64,000 bases of DNA from Bacteroidales bacterium. Its GTDB lineage: Bacteria > Bacteroidota > Bacteroidia > Bacteroidales > UBA932. How positions within the stretch are numbered: the first letter of the stretch is position 1; every line of letters starts with the position of its first letter. This document shows positions 38,069 to 48,801 of this stretch, one piece after another. The translations under genes were made by a program, and so were the position numbers. The notes under the pieces were generated by a model. It was not told where the DNA came from, ran no database searches, and saw only the letters and a list, made by a program, of their open reading frames with translations. Where the stretch lies: NCBI GenBank assembly GCA_016282145.1, contig JAEEJZ010000045.1, positions 1-64,000 on the forward strand. The letters run 5' to 3'.

Positions 38069-38095
38069 AAAGGCTGCCGACAGGCGGCCTTTCTT
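38069..38095 (+). terminator. Terminator after tonB
   Basis: aaaggctgccgacaggcggccttt hairpin followed by cttt. Confidence 0.65.
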
Positions 38096-38129
38096 TGATA
38101 AATAAAAGAATTACCTCATTTGTTTTTGG

Positions 38130-38208
38130 GAAATATCCGGCATCAACGGATGCTTGTTGCTGCGCAACCCTGTCCGGGTAAATGCATCCTTATGATGCCG
38201 AATATTTC
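38130..38208 (+). repeat. Core-in-palindrome element E2
   Basis: Arms gaaatatccggcatcaacggatgc / gcatccttatgatgccgaatatttc around core 38154-38183 ttgttgctgcgcaaccctgtccgggtaaat. Confidence 0.92.
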
Positions 38209-38235
38209 TGGTTCAATTCGGTAAAGGGACTATAT

Positions 38236-39420
38236 ATGTCTGTATTTGATACAAACAAAGCTGTATTTGTAGGAATCATCCGCCCGGAAGATGACGAGCG
38301 GAAGATCATGGAGTACCTGGACGAACTGGAGTTCCTGGCAGATACGGCGGGAGCCGTGGGCGACAAGAAGTTCGTACAGCGGGTGGACCGGCCGGACAAG
38401 GCGACGTACATCCGCAGCGGCAAGCTGCAGGAAATCGCCGCCTATTGCGAGGAAAACTGCATCGAGTATGTGATTTTCGATGATGAACTGACCGGAATGC
38501 AGCAGCGCAACATCGAAAAGATCATCAAGACTTCCTCCGTCATCGACCGCACCAGCCTCATCCTGGAAATCTTTTCGCAGCGTGCGAAGACCTCCTATGC
38601 GAAGATGCAGGTGGAACTGGCGCACTACAATTATATCCTGCCCCGGCTCGCCGGTATGTGGACCCACCTCGAGCGCCAGCGCGGCGGTATGGGAACCCGC
38701 GGCGGCATGGGTGAGACCCAGATCGAAATCGACCGGCGTATCGTCCGGGAAAAGATTGCGAAACTCAAGGAGCAGCTGAAGAAGGTGGACAAGCAGATGG
38801 CGACCCAGCGCGGCAACCGCGGGCAGCTGGTGCGGCTTTCCCTCGTGGGATACACGAACGTGGGGAAGAGCACGCTGATGAACCTGCTTTCCAAATCCGA
38901 CGTCTTCGCCGAAAACAAGTTGTTTGCGACGCTGGACACCACGGTGCGCAAGGTGGTCATCGGGAATTGTCCCTTCCTGCTCAGCGATACGGTCGGCTTT
39001 ATCCGCAAACTGCCCACCCAGCTGATCGAGGCCTTCAAGAGCACCCTGGACGAGGTGAGGGAAGCGGACGTGCTGGTGCACGTCGTGGATGTATCGGCCC
39101 CGGACTTCGAAGAGCAGATGACGGTGGTGAACAAGACGCTGTCGGATATCGGCGCGGACGGAAAACCGGTCTATCTCGTCTTCAATAAGACCGACCTCTT
39201 TACCTGCGAGGAATACGATCCCTTCTCCATCCTGCCTCCGGACAAGAACAATACGACCCTGGAGGAACTGAAGCAGCGCTGGATCGAGGAGAAGAAGGTG
39301 CCCTGCATCTTCATTTCAGCCAAAAAGAAAGACGGTCTGGCCAAACTGCGCGAGGATATCTATAAGATGGTCGCGGAGATCCACGCCGGGCGCTATCCCT
39401 TCAATAATTTCCTCTGGTAA
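38236..39420 (+). CDS. hflX: GTPase HflX
   Basis: GTRGGMGETQIEIDRR; LVGYTNVGKSTLMN; DTVGFIRKLPTQLIEAFKSTL. ATG 38236; the track's 38182 start lies in repeat E2. Confidence 0.96.
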   Translation: MSVFDTNKAVFVGIIRPEDDERKIMEYLDELEFLADTAGAVGDKKFVQRVDRPDKATYIRSGKLQEIAAYCEENCIEYVIFDDELTGMQQRNIEKIIKTSSVIDRTSLILEIFSQRAKTSYAKMQVELAHYNYILPRLAGMWTHLERQRGGMGTRGGMGETQIEIDRRIVREKIAKLKEQLKKVDKQMATQRGNRGQLVRLSLVGYTNVGKSTLMNLLSKSDVFAENKLFATLDTTVRKVVIGNCPFLLSDTVGFIRKLPTQLIEAFKSTLDEVREADVLVHVVDVSAPDFEEQMTVVNKTLSDIGADGKPVYLVFNKTDLFTCEEYDPFSILPPDKNNTTLEELKQRWIEEKKVPCIFISAKKKDGLAKLREDIYKMVAEIHAGRYPFNNFLW

Positions 39421-42400
39421 TCCAGGGCTTTTGAAAGGCTGTCCACCCCGCGGGAGACGGTCTTGAGTTTGTCTTCGCTCTGTTTCAGGGTGAACAGGGT
39501 CGGATTCGCGCTAATCTTTTCCAGGACGGAAGCAAAGAGCGGGGACTCGTAGTACTTTGTCATCTTGTTGGAAATGAAGAACATAATCAACATTCCATTC
39601 TTGATGATGATTTTCTCAAAGCCCAGCGAGGCGCCCAGGTTACGGATACGGACGACCAGGAAGAGGTTTTCCACCTCGACGGGGAATTTGCCGAAACGGT
39701 CCTGCAGCCGCCGGGCGCACAGGTCTATCTCCTTATCCGTCTTCATCGCATCCAACTGCTTGTAGATGCGGATTTTTTCAGCGGTAATGTCGATATAATC
39801 GTCGGGGATCAGGGCCGGCTGGTCGGTTTCGATGGTACATTCCTCGACAAAGGAATCCCTCCGGCCGCGCTTGCTAATCAATCCGGTCTCCACGCCCAGT
39901 TCCTCCATCGCCTCGGAAAGGATCTTCTGATAGGTTTCGAAGCCCATATCCATAATGAAGCCGCTCTGTTCCGCGCCGAGCAGGTTGCCCGCTCCGCGGA
40001 TGTCCAGGTCCTGCATCGCGATATTGAAGCCGCTGCCCAGATCGGAGAATTCCTCGATGGCCTTGAGGCGGCGGCGGGCATCTTCGGTGATGCTGATCAG
40101 CGGCGGAACGATCAGGTAGCAGAACGCCTTGCGGTTGGAACGGCCTACGCGGCCGCGCAACTGATGGAGGTCGCTCAGGCCGATGTTCTGCGCCTGATTG
40201 ATGATGATGGTATTCGCATTGGGAATGTCCAGGCCGTTCTCGATGATGGTCGTACAGAGCAGCAGGTCGTAATCGCCGCGCATGAAATCCATCACCCGGT
40301 TTTCCAGTTCGGTGGATTCCATCTTGCCGTGCGCGACGCAGATTTTCATATCGGGCACCAGCCGGTGCAGGATATCGTGGATCGATTCCAGTTCCTCCAC
40401 TTTATTATGCAGGAAGAAAATCTGCCCGCCGCGGTTCAGTTCGTAGTTGATGATGCTGCGGATTTCGTTCTCATCGAAAAGAATGATTTCCGTCTGTACC
40501 GGAATCCGGTTGGGCGGCGGCGTATTGATGATGCTCAGGTCGCGCGCGCCGAGCAGGGAAAATTGCAGCGTCCGCGGAATCGGCGTAGCGGTCAGCGTCA
40601 GCGTATCGACATTATTCTTGAACTGCCGCAGTTTTTCCTTGGCACTGACGCCGAATTTCTGCTCCTCGTCGATAATCAGCAGCCCCAGATCCTTGAATTC
40701 GAAGCCTTTACCCAGGATTTTGTGCGTACCTATCAGTATATCGATGCGGCCTGCGGCGAGTTCTTCGCGAATGCGCGAAAGGTCCTTCGCAGTGCGCAGG
40801 CGGCTGACATAATCCACGGTACAGGGAAAATTCGACAGGCGTTCGCGGAAAGTATTGTAATGCTGCAGCGACAGAATCGTCGTAGGCACCAGCACCGCCA
40901 CCTGCTTTCCGTCAGAAACCGCCTTGAACGCCGCCCGTATGGCTACTTCCGTCTTACCGAAGCCCACATCGCCACAGATCAGGCGGTCCATCGGGCAACT
41001 GTCCTCCATATCCTCCTTGACGGATTTGGTGGCCAGTTCCTGGTCCGGCGTATCCTCATACATAAAGGAAGATTCCAGTTCTTCCTGCAGGTAACTGTCC
41101 GCAGAAAAGGCAAAGCCCTTGGACGCACGCCGTTTGGCATAGAGCTGAATCAAGTCCTTGGCGATATCCTTGACCCGGGATTTGGCGCTGTTCTTGAGCG
41201 TCACCCAGGTCTTGGAACCCAGTTTATTGATTTTCGGCGCCTCTCCGTCCTTGGAACGATACAGGGAAATCTTATGCAGCGAATGCACGGACACAAACAC
41301 CACGTCACCGTCCTTGTAAGTGATTTTCACCACCTCGCGGACGCGGCCGTAATCGTCCTTTAGACGCACTAATCCGCCGAATACGCCAATACCGTGGTCG
41401 ATATGCACAATATAATCGCCGATATTGAACGCATTCAGGTCATTCAGGGTCAGCCGCTCGCTCTTTTCGACGGTCCGCCGCAGATTTACCCGCTGGAAGC
41501 GGTCGAAAATTTCATGATCGGAATAGCAGCAAATCTTATCCTCCGTGTCGATGAATCCGCGATGCACGGTCTTTCCCGCTTCGAAGGAAGGCAGGTAGCC
41601 GCCCTCCTTTCCGAGAATGGAGCGCAACCGGCCCAACTGCGCTTCCTTATCGCCGAAAATCGTGACCTTGTATCCGTTTTCCATACGGCTGCGGATATCC
41701 TCCTCGAGCAGTTCGAAATTCTTATTGAAGACCGGCTGCGGCTGGATATGGAACAGGACCGGAGACTCCGGAGCGGCAGATACGGGAATATCGAGAAAGA
41801 CTCTTCGATAGTTTTCCGTCAGGGAAAAGAAGTCCTTTTCCTTATACATATCCGAAGAATCCAGCCAGAGAGTGCTGTCCTTCGGAAGGATTTGAAGGAT
41901 ATTTTCCGTGCTTTCCTGCGTTCCCGAAGAAAGGTCGGAGATAATCGAAACACTGTCCGTTTCTTCGATGGACAGCTGCGTATTGGCATTGAAGCAGTGG
42001 AGGGATTCTACCTCATCGCCCCAGAAAGAAATCCGGTAAGGATGATTGTCGGCATAGGAAAAAATATCGACGATCGATCCCCGCATTGCGTATTGCCCCG
42101 GCGCGGAAACGAAATCCACCTTCTCGAAGCCTTTTTCCGCCAGTTTCTCTTTCAGGCTCTCGTAATTGATTTCATCTCCCTTATTAATATTCAGTACGGA
42201 AGACTGTATCTGATTCAGCGCGGGTATCTCTTCTTCCAGGGCCTCCGGATAAGTGACGAAGACGGAAAATTCCTGTTTCCTGTCCATCAGGCGGGACAGG
42301 GCGGAAGTACGCTGTACGCCGAGGGAAGATTTATAATTACTCCTTTCTATATTCTTTCCGGAAGGCGGAAGATAGAATACATTGTCCCCGCTGAGCAGGG

Positions 42401-42587
42401 AGTAGAGGTCGGCGCAGGTATATTCCGCAGTTTCTCTGTCCGGCATCAGGATCAGATGGGTGCCCTGGCGGGCGACCTCACTGAAAACAAACCAGCGGGC
42501 GGATAAAAAAAGGCCCTTACAATAGATAAGCCGCTCCTTTTTAATCCTATCTCTTAATTGCGCGCAGGAAGAAGAACTTATCAACAT
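39393..42587 (-). CDS. mfd: Transcription-repair coupling factor
   Basis: DRLICGDVGFGKTEVAIRAAFKAV; RID module YIVHIDHGIGVFGGL; HGKMESTELENRVMDFMRGDYDLLLCTTIIENGLDIPNANTIII. Confidence 0.97.
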   Translation of the reverse strand: MLISSSSCAQLRDRIKKERLIYCKGLFLSARWFVFSEVARQGTHLILMPDRETAEYTCADLYSLLSGDNVFYLPPSGKNIERSNYKSSLGVQRTSALSRLMDRKQEFSVFVTYPEALEEEIPALNQIQSSVLNINKGDEINYESLKEKLAEKGFEKVDFVSAPGQYAMRGSIVDIFSYADNHPYRISFWGDEVESLHCFNANTQLSIEETDSVSIISDLSSGTQESTENILQILPKDSTLWLDSSDMYKEKDFFSLTENYRRVFLDIPVSAAPESPVLFHIQPQPVFNKNFELLEEDIRSRMENGYKVTIFGDKEAQLGRLRSILGKEGGYLPSFEAGKTVHRGFIDTEDKICCYSDHEIFDRFQRVNLRRTVEKSERLTLNDLNAFNIGDYIVHIDHGIGVFGGLVRLKDDYGRVREVVKITYKDGDVVFVSVHSLHKISLYRSKDGEAPKINKLGSKTWVTLKNSAKSRVKDIAKDLIQLYAKRRASKGFAFSADSYLQEELESSFMYEDTPDQELATKSVKEDMEDSCPMDRLICGDVGFGKTEVAIRAAFKAVSDGKQVAVLVPTTILSLQHYNTFRERLSNFPCTVDYVSRLRTAKDLSRIREELAAGRIDILIGTHKILGKGFEFKDLGLLIIDEEQKFGVSAKEKLRQFKNNVDTLTLTATPIPRTLQFSLLGARDLSIINTPPPNRIPVQTEIILFDENEIRSIINYELNRGGQIFFLHNKVEELESIHDILHRLVPDMKICVAHGKMESTELENRVMDFMRGDYDLLLCTTIIENGLDIPNANTIIINQAQNIGLSDLHQLRGRVGRSNRKAFCYLIVPPLISITEDARRRLKAIEEFSDLGSGFNIAMQDLDIRGAGNLLGAEQSGFIMDMGFETYQKILSEAMEELGVETGLISKRGRRDSFVEECTIETDQPALIPDDYIDITAEKIRIYKQLDAMKTDKEIDLCARRLQDRFGKFPVEVENLFLVVRIRNLGASLGFEKIIIKNGMLIMFFISNKMTKYYESPLFASVLEKISANPTLFTLKQSEDKLKTVSRGVDSLSKALDYQRKLLKG

Positions 42588-42764
42588 AAGGGATAAAAAG
42601 TGGTTAAAAACCTGTTTATATCAGGGTGGAAAACCGGGGCTTCAATGGTGGGGAAAATTCAGGGAAAAGTTATTCACAGGAAAAGTGGGGAGAATAAGTA
42701 AAGTTATCCACTGAAATTTTTAAAGTAAATTACTAAAAATGAATAAAATAATAAGTTATTAACA
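42578..42764. promoter_or_regulatory. Cluster of DnaA-box-like 9-mers in an AT-rich divergent intergenic region (candidate oriC or DnaA-regulated region)
   Basis: TTATCAACA 42578, TTATTCACA 42670 (exact TTATNCACA), TTATCCACT 42704, TTATTAACA 42756. Confidence 0.4.
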
Positions 42765-42822
42765 AAATCCCCGGGTATATAAAACCAATAAAACAAAATT
42801 TAAGTCTATCTTTGTATTTGTT

Positions 42823-43878
42823 ATGAAGGAGAATCGCGAAACTGATTTTGACCCTCACAACGAAACAGGGTACAAAGATAAGGATTTGGACGGAATAATC
42901 CGCCCCCGGGAACTGGATGATTTTACCGGGCAGGGTGAAACGGTGTCCAATCTGCGCATTTATATCCAGGCGGCAAAAATGAGGGGGGAATCCCTGGACC
43001 ACGTCCTCTTCCACGGCCCTCCCGGCCTGGGAAAGACCACGCTGGCCCATATCATCGCCCAGGAGATGGGGGTGAATATGAAAATCACCTCAGGACCGGT
43101 TCTTGACCGCCCCGGCGACCTGGCCGGCCTGCTGACCTCGCTCGAAAGCGGCGATGTCCTTTTCATCGATGAAATCCACCGCCTCTCTCCCGAAGTGGAA
43201 GAGTATCTTTATTCCGCGATGGAGGATTATGTCATCGATATCATGATCGATAAAGGACCTGGCGCCCGCTCGGTGCGGATTTCCCTGAATCCCTTCACTT
43301 TAGTAGGAGCCACGACGCGCAGCGGCCTGCTGACCGCCCCTTTACGTGCCCGCTTCGGCATCACTTGCGCGATGGAGTATTACGATATCGCAGACCTGGT
43401 GCGTATCATCAAGCGCAGTGCCGGGATCCTCAAGATTAGCATCGAAGAAAATGCGGCGCACGAGATTGCGCTCCGCAGCCGGGGAACTCCGCGAATCGCC
43501 AATGCACTGTTGCGGCGGGTCCGCGATTTCGCGCAGGTGATGGGGGATGGCATCATCAACCTGAAAATTACGCGCTACGCGCTGGATAAACTGAATATCG
43601 ATACCCGGGGGCTGGATTCCATCGACAATAAGATTCTCCGGACGATCATCACCACCTTCAAGGGAGGTCCGGTGGGCGCAAGCACCATCGCCACCGCCAT
43701 CGGGGAAGATCAGGGAACCCTGGAAGAAGTTTACGAGCCCTTCCTGATCAAGGAAGGCTTCATCGCCCGTACTCCGCGCGGCCGGGTGGCGACGGAACTT
43801 TCCTATAAGCATCTGGGATTGGAGTCTTTTTACACCCAGGACAGGGCGCCTAAAGAGGGTGAAGGGACGTTATTTTAA
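42823..43878 (+). CDS. ruvB: Holliday junction branch migration helicase RuvB
   Basis: [55 protein letters not shown]. Confidence 0.98.
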   Translation: MKENRETDFDPHNETGYKDKDLDGIIRPRELDDFTGQGETVSNLRIYIQAAKMRGESLDHVLFHGPPGLGKTTLAHIIAQEMGVNMKITSGPVLDRPGDLAGLLTSLESGDVLFIDEIHRLSPEVEEYLYSAMEDYVIDIMIDKGPGARSVRISLNPFTLVGATTRSGLLTAPLRARFGITCAMEYYDIADLVRIIKRSAGILKISIEENAAHEIALRSRGTPRIANALLRRVRDFAQVMGDGIINLKITRYALDKLNIDTRGLDSIDNKILRTIITTFKGGPVGASTIATAIGEDQGTLEEVYEPFLIKEGFIARTPRGRVATELSYKHLGLESFYTQDRAPKEGEGTLF

Positions 43879-43945
43879 ATTCCGGCCTTTTTTTACTGCG
43901 TAAAAATTGTTAAACTTGCAGTCTAAATATTTAAAATATGTTTTA

Positions 43946-44018
43946 AAAATAATACTGTCAGCTAACATTTACCCGGATAGGGTTGCGTCAGCAACAAGTT
44001 AGCTGACAGTATTATTTT
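43946..44018 (-). repeat. Core-in-palindrome element E3
   Basis: Perfect 21-bp arms aaaataatactgtcagctaac / gttagctgacagtattatttt around core 43967-43997 (revcomp ttgttgctgacgcaaccctatccgggtaaat). Confidence 0.96.
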
Positions 44019-44031
44019 AACCAAGATTTTT

Positions 44032-45978
44032 ATGTCGGAAAAATTGAATTCAAAAATTCCCGCTGGTCCCCTTTCGGAGAAATGGACCAAGAGAAAATCA
44101 GAAATTCATCTGGTAAGTCCCAACAACAAGCGTAAACTCGACATCATCGTCGTAGGTACGGGTTTGGGCGGTGCGTCTGCAGCTGCGGCACTCGGTGAAC
44201 TGGGGTACAATGTTAAAATCTTCTGTATCAGCGACTCTCCCCGTCGGGCGCACTCTATTGCCGCACAGGGAGGTATCAATGCTGCAAAGAATTACCAGAA
44301 CGACAACGACTCTGTTTACCGCCTTTTCTATGACACCATCAAAGGTGGGGATTACCGCAGCCGCGAGGCGAATGTGTACCGTCTGGCGGAAGTCAGTGCG
44401 GCCATCATCGACCAGTGCGTGGCGCAGGGTATTCCCTTTGCCCGCGAATACGGCGGCTATCTGGCGAACCGTTCCTTCGGCGGCGTGCAGGTGAGCCGTA
44501 CCTTCTATGCCCGCGGACAAACCGGTCAGCAGCTGCTGCTTGGCGCGTATGCTTCCTTGAACAAGGAGATTGCGGCGGGAACGGTCAAAGCGTATCCCCG
44601 TCACGAAATGCTGGACCTGGTGCTCGTAAACGGTCAGGCGAAGGGTATCATCACCCGCAACCTCGTGACCGGAGAGTTGGAGCGTTTCGGTGCCCACGCG
44701 GTCATCATCGCCACCGGCGGTTACGGAAATACCTATTTCCTCTCGACGAACGCAATGAACAGCAACGGTTCCGCCGCGCTGCAGTGCTATAAGAAGGGTG
44801 CTTTCTTTGCGAATCCCTGCTTTGCGCAGATCCATCCGACCTGTATCCCCGTCCACGGGGACCAGCAGTGCAAACTGACGCTGATGTCCGAATCCCTGCG
44901 TAACGACGGCCGCATCTGGGTGCCCAAGAAACTCGAGGATGTGGAAAAACTGCGCAAGCACGCCATCAAGCCTTCCCAGATTCCTGAGGAAGACCGCGAC
45001 TACTACCTGGAGCGCAGGTATCCCGCCTTCGGAAACCTTGTTCCGCGCGATGTCGCGTCGCGTGCCGCGAAGGAAAGATGCGATGCGGGCTTCGGTGTCA
45101 ACGAAACCGGCAAGGCGGTCTTTCTTGATTTTGCCGATGCCATCAAGCGGCTCGGCAAGCAGCGGGTTGCGGAGCGCTACGGCAACCTCTTCGAAATGTA
45201 CGAGAAAATCACCGCTTCTTCCCCTTGGGAGGAGCCGATGATGATTTATCCTGCCATCCACTATACGATGGGCGGCATCTGGGTGGACTACGACCTCCAG
45301 ACCACCGTTCCCGGCCTTTTCGCCATCGGCGAAGCCAACTTCTCCGACCACGGCGGCAACCGGCTCGGCGCCTCCGCGCTGATGCAGGGTTTGGCGGACG
45401 GTTATTTCATCGTTCCCGTAACCATCGGTGATTATCTTTCCAACAAGTTCGCAGAACCTCGTCCGGATATCAATGCGCCGGAATTCATTCAGGCGGAAAG
45501 GGCTGTACGGGAGCGTATCGACCGTCTTTTCGCCGTCGGCGGAACGGAAACCGTCGATTCCATCCACAAGCAGCTCGGCCACATCATGTGGGAGTATGTG
45601 GGTATGGCGCGCGATGAGAAGGGCCTGAAGAAAGCCATCGAGGAAATCAAGGCCCTCAAGGAAAAATTCTATACTTCCGTCAAGGTACCCGGCAGCCAGT
45701 TCGAATTCAACCAGGAACTCGAAAAGGCCCTGCGCCTGGAAGACTTCTTCGAAATCGGTGAACTGATGGCGCGCGACGCCCTGAACCGTGAGGAGTCCTG
45801 CGGCGGTCATTTCCGTGTGGAAAGCCAGATCGAGGAAGGAGAAGCCAAGCGCGACGACAAGAACTTCATGTACGTGGCCGCCTGGGAGTACAAGGGGGAA
45901 GGGAAGGAACCCGAACTCCACAAGGAGCCGCTCAAGTATGAGTTCATTGAGGTAAAAACGAGAAACTACAAAGACTAA
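44032..45978 (+). CDS. frdA: Fumarate reductase/succinate dehydrogenase flavoprotein subunit
   Basis: [86 protein letters not shown]. Confidence 0.97.
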   Translation: MSEKLNSKIPAGPLSEKWTKRKSEIHLVSPNNKRKLDIIVVGTGLGGASAAAALGELGYNVKIFCISDSPRRAHSIAAQGGINAAKNYQNDNDSVYRLFYDTIKGGDYRSREANVYRLAEVSAAIIDQCVAQGIPFAREYGGYLANRSFGGVQVSRTFYARGQTGQQLLLGAYASLNKEIAAGTVKAYPRHEMLDLVLVNGQAKGIITRNLVTGELERFGAHAVIIATGGYGNTYFLSTNAMNSNGSAALQCYKKGAFFANPCFAQIHPTCIPVHGDQQCKLTLMSESLRNDGRIWVPKKLEDVEKLRKHAIKPSQIPEEDRDYYLERRYPAFGNLVPRDVASRAAKERCDAGFGVNETGKAVFLDFADAIKRLGKQRVAERYGNLFEMYEKITASSPWEEPMMIYPAIHYTMGGIWVDYDLQTTVPGLFAIGEANFSDHGGNRLGASALMQGLADGYFIVPVTIGDYLSNKFAEPRPDINAPEFIQAERAVRERIDRLFAVGGTETVDSIHKQLGHIMWEYVGMARDEKGLKKAIEEIKALKEKFYTSVKVPGSQFEFNQELEKALRLEDFFEIGELMARDALNREESCGGHFRVESQIEEGEAKRDDKNFMYVAAWEYKGEGKEPELHKEPLKYEFIEVKTRNYKD

Positions 45979-45982
45979 CGCG

Positions 45983-46726
45983 ATGAATTTCAATATAAAG
46001 GTATGGCGTCAGAAAAACGCCAAGTCGAAGGGACATTTTGAAACCTATCCGATTGCCGGTATCGAGGAGGACGCTTCTTTCCTCGAGATGCTGGATATCC
46101 TCAATGAACAGTTGATCCGGGAAGGGAAAGACCCGATTTCCTTCGATCACGACTGCCGTGAAGGTATCTGCGGGGCCTGTTCCCTCTACATTGACGGACG
46201 TGCCCATGGTCCTGATGACCATGTGACAACCTGTCAGCTCTTTATGCGTCATTTCAAGGATGGCGCCACCATTACCGTGGAGCCCTGGCGGAGTGCCGCC
46301 TTCCCGGTCATCAAGGACCTGGTGGTGGAACGCCGCGCATTCGACAAGATTCTCCAGGCCGGCGGATTCATCTCGGTACGCACCGGATCCGCACAGGATG
46401 CCAACAATATCCTGATTCCCCACGACAAGGCGGAGGAAAGCATGGATGCAGCGGCCTGCGTAGGTTGCGGCGCCTGTGTGGCGACCTGTAAGAATGGCTC
46501 GGCGATGCTCTTTGTCGCGGCGCGCGTGAGTTCTCTCGCGCTGCTGCCGCAGGGCCGGCCCGAGGCCGCCCGCCGCGCCAAGGCGATGGTCGCCAAGATG
46601 GACGAGCTGGGCTTTGGTAACTGTACCAATACCCGCGCCTGCGAACTGGAATGCCCGAAAGGCATCACCGTGGCGCACATTGCCCGCCTGAACCGGGAAT
46701 TCCTGAAGGCGAAGTTCAGCGACTGA
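45983..46726 (+). CDS. frdB: Fumarate reductase/succinate dehydrogenase iron-sulfur subunit
   Basis: [47 protein letters not shown]. Confidence 0.97.
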   Translation: MNFNIKVWRQKNAKSKGHFETYPIAGIEEDASFLEMLDILNEQLIREGKDPISFDHDCREGICGACSLYIDGRAHGPDDHVTTCQLFMRHFKDGATITVEPWRSAAFPVIKDLVVERRAFDKILQAGGFISVRTGSAQDANNILIPHDKAEESMDAAACVGCGACVATCKNGSAMLFVAARVSSLALLPQGRPEAARRAKAMVAKMDELGFGNCTNTRACELECPKGITVAHIARLNREFLKAKFSD

Positions 46727-46737
46727 TAACCGCGGTT

Positions 46738-47460
46738 GTGTGGTTACTGATTGAAATTGGAAATACGGCGCTGAAGGCGGCGTGGAGCGATGGACTTACC
46801 CTTGGGAAAATCTACCGTTACCAGGGAGAGAAAATCGTGGACTTTATTGTTTCCCTGACGGAACAACAGCGTCCGCAGGTGATGACCATCGCCGCCGCGG
46901 AGCCGGTCAGTACGGAAACGGAAGCCGTCTTGCAGAAATGCTGCTCCCATCTGATCTTTTTGGATGCAGACCATCGCCAGGCACTCTCAGGCTTCAGCCT
47001 TCCGGACTACCTTTCCTGCGACCGGGCGGCCTCCATTATTGCGGCCCGTTTCCTGTTTCCCGGTAAGAGCACTTGCATTTTCGATTTCGGAAGCACCCTG
47101 ACCATCGATTTCACGGATGCTGAAGGCGGCTATCTCGGCGGCAATATTTCCCTGGGATTCCGGACGCGCTTCCAGGCCCTGAACCGCTATTCGCGTTCCC
47201 TGCCGCTGGTCAATACTCCGGAAGCGCCGCAGGAATTGGGGGACAGCGTGGAGACTTCCATCGCTGCCGGCGTCGTTTCAGGCATGTTGTTTGAACTTGA
47301 CGGATATATCCGTTCGCACCCCGATGCGATGCTAATTTTTACGGGTGGAGATGCAAATTATTTTGCCAAAAAGATGAAAAACTCCATCTTTGTAGTTTGT
47401 AACCTTGTTTTGATGGGGTTGGCATTAATAACCGATGCGTTTGTCAGGAAGAATAATTAA
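46738..47460 (+). CDS. coaX: Type III pantothenate kinase
   Basis: LLIEIGNTALKAAWSDG; CIFDFGSTLTIDFTDAEGGYLGGNISLGFRTRFQAL; likely GTG start. Confidence 0.9.
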   Translation: MWLLIEIGNTALKAAWSDGLTLGKIYRYQGEKIVDFIVSLTEQQRPQVMTIAAAEPVSTETEAVLQKCCSHLIFLDADHRQALSGFSLPDYLSCDRAASIIAARFLFPGKSTCIFDFGSTLTIDFTDAEGGYLGGNISLGFRTRFQALNRYSRSLPLVNTPEAPQELGDSVETSIAAGVVSGMLFELDGYIRSHPDAMLIFTGGDANYFAKKMKNSIFVVCNLVLMGLALITDAFVRKNN

Positions 47461-48787
47461 GCTTTTGGCGCTGGCATTTTGCCTGCTCTCTCCCTTGTCC
47501 GTACGGGCGGACGACGGAGCCACTTCTTCCTATTCTCCCTACTCGATTTTCGGCATCGGAGACCTCATCATCCCCGGCACGGCGTACAACCACAGCATGG
47601 GCGGCGTAGGTATCGCCAACCGCAATCGCAAATACCTCAATCCCCTGAATCCCGCCTCCGTCACGGCGCGGGACACCCTGGCGTTCATGGCGGATTTTTC
47701 CGTCCACGGAGAAAACAAGTACTTCCGCCAGGGGGATGTACGCAGCGCCCACAATACCTTCAATGTCAACGACTGCATCATTTCCTTCCCGATCTGGCGC
47801 AGCAGTGCGATGATGGTGGGGGTGCGGCCCCTTTCTTCGACGGGCTTTGCCTATCGTACGGAGTACACCGATCCTGCCATCATCGGCAAAACCGGCAAAA
47901 TCAGTTATGAAGCCGAAGGCAACGGCGGCCTGTACCAGGTATTCCTGGGCGCCGGCGTTACTTTCTGGAAGCGGCTTTCCCTGGGCGCCGAAGCGAGTTA
48001 TACCTTCGGCAATATCCGCAAGCAATTCAGCCAGTCGTTTGCGGATGCTTCGTACAGCGGAGCGAATACCTATTATGAACTGTCGCTCCGTGCCCTGACC
48101 GGCAAGGTCGGGCTTCAGTACGAACAGCCGCTCGGGAAGCGCGCGAAACTTTGCATCGGCGCCACTTACGGTTTCGGCAATGCCATCGGCGGCTTTGTGG
48201 AAAAGTACAAGCTTTCCACGAGCACCGCTGCTTCCGATACGCTGTTCATGCATATCGATACCCTGGCGCAATGCTCTCCGAAGCCGCGTCTGGCCTCCGA
48301 GTTGGGCGTGGGTATTTCACTCCGGGTCGATGACAAATGGATGCTGGAGTTCGACTATACCCGCTCGGACTGGCGGAAGTCGAACTTCGACAACGCGGCC
48401 AGTCAATTCGAAGCCTTTAACGGCAATACTTCGGTGATTTCCGGAAAATCGATTTTCAGTACCACCGTTTCCGAATCCTTCCGGCTGGGCTTTGAACTGG
48501 TTCCCAACCGAAACGATATCCGTTATTATATGCGCACCTGCGCGTATCGTGCGGGCCTTTATTACAAGCGGGATTACTTCAAATTGGACGGGAACGATAT
48601 CCATGCCTTCGGTTTGACGCTGGGTATGACCTTGCCGGTTTTCCGCTGGCACAACGGCTTGACCGTAGCCCTGGATGTGGGGCAGCGGGGCAGTGTGGCA
48701 AACAATTTGATAAGGGAAAGGTATGTTAACTTTTCCGTGGGCCTGAACATTTATGATATTTGGTTCCAGAAACCCAGGTACGAATAA
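47435..48787 (+). CDS. Outer-membrane beta-barrel protein
   Basis: Signal peptide; SPYSIFGIGDLIIPGTAYNHSMGGVGIANRNRKYLNPLNPAS; alternating beta-strand pattern. Confidence 0.8.
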   Translation: MRLSGRIIKLLALAFCLLSPLSVRADDGATSSYSPYSIFGIGDLIIPGTAYNHSMGGVGIANRNRKYLNPLNPASVTARDTLAFMADFSVHGENKYFRQGDVRSAHNTFNVNDCIISFPIWRSSAMMVGVRPLSSTGFAYRTEYTDPAIIGKTGKISYEAEGNGGLYQVFLGAGVTFWKRLSLGAEASYTFGNIRKQFSQSFADASYSGANTYYELSLRALTGKVGLQYEQPLGKRAKLCIGATYGFGNAIGGFVEKYKLSTSTAASDTLFMHIDTLAQCSPKPRLASELGVGISLRVDDKWMLEFDYTRSDWRKSNFDNAASQFEAFNGNTSVISGKSIFSTTVSESFRLGFELVPNRNDIRYYMRTCAYRAGLYYKRDYFKLDGNDIHAFGLTLGMTLPVFRWHNGLTVALDVGQRGSVANNLIRERYVNFSVGLNIYDIWFQKPRYE

Positions 48788-48801
48788 ATTATTGAAGAGA
48801 T

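Noticed and set aside
38069-38208. Treating the tonB terminator and E2 as one composite element
   Set aside because: The hairpin at 38069-38092 is a self-contained terminator, and the other E elements lack an equivalent.
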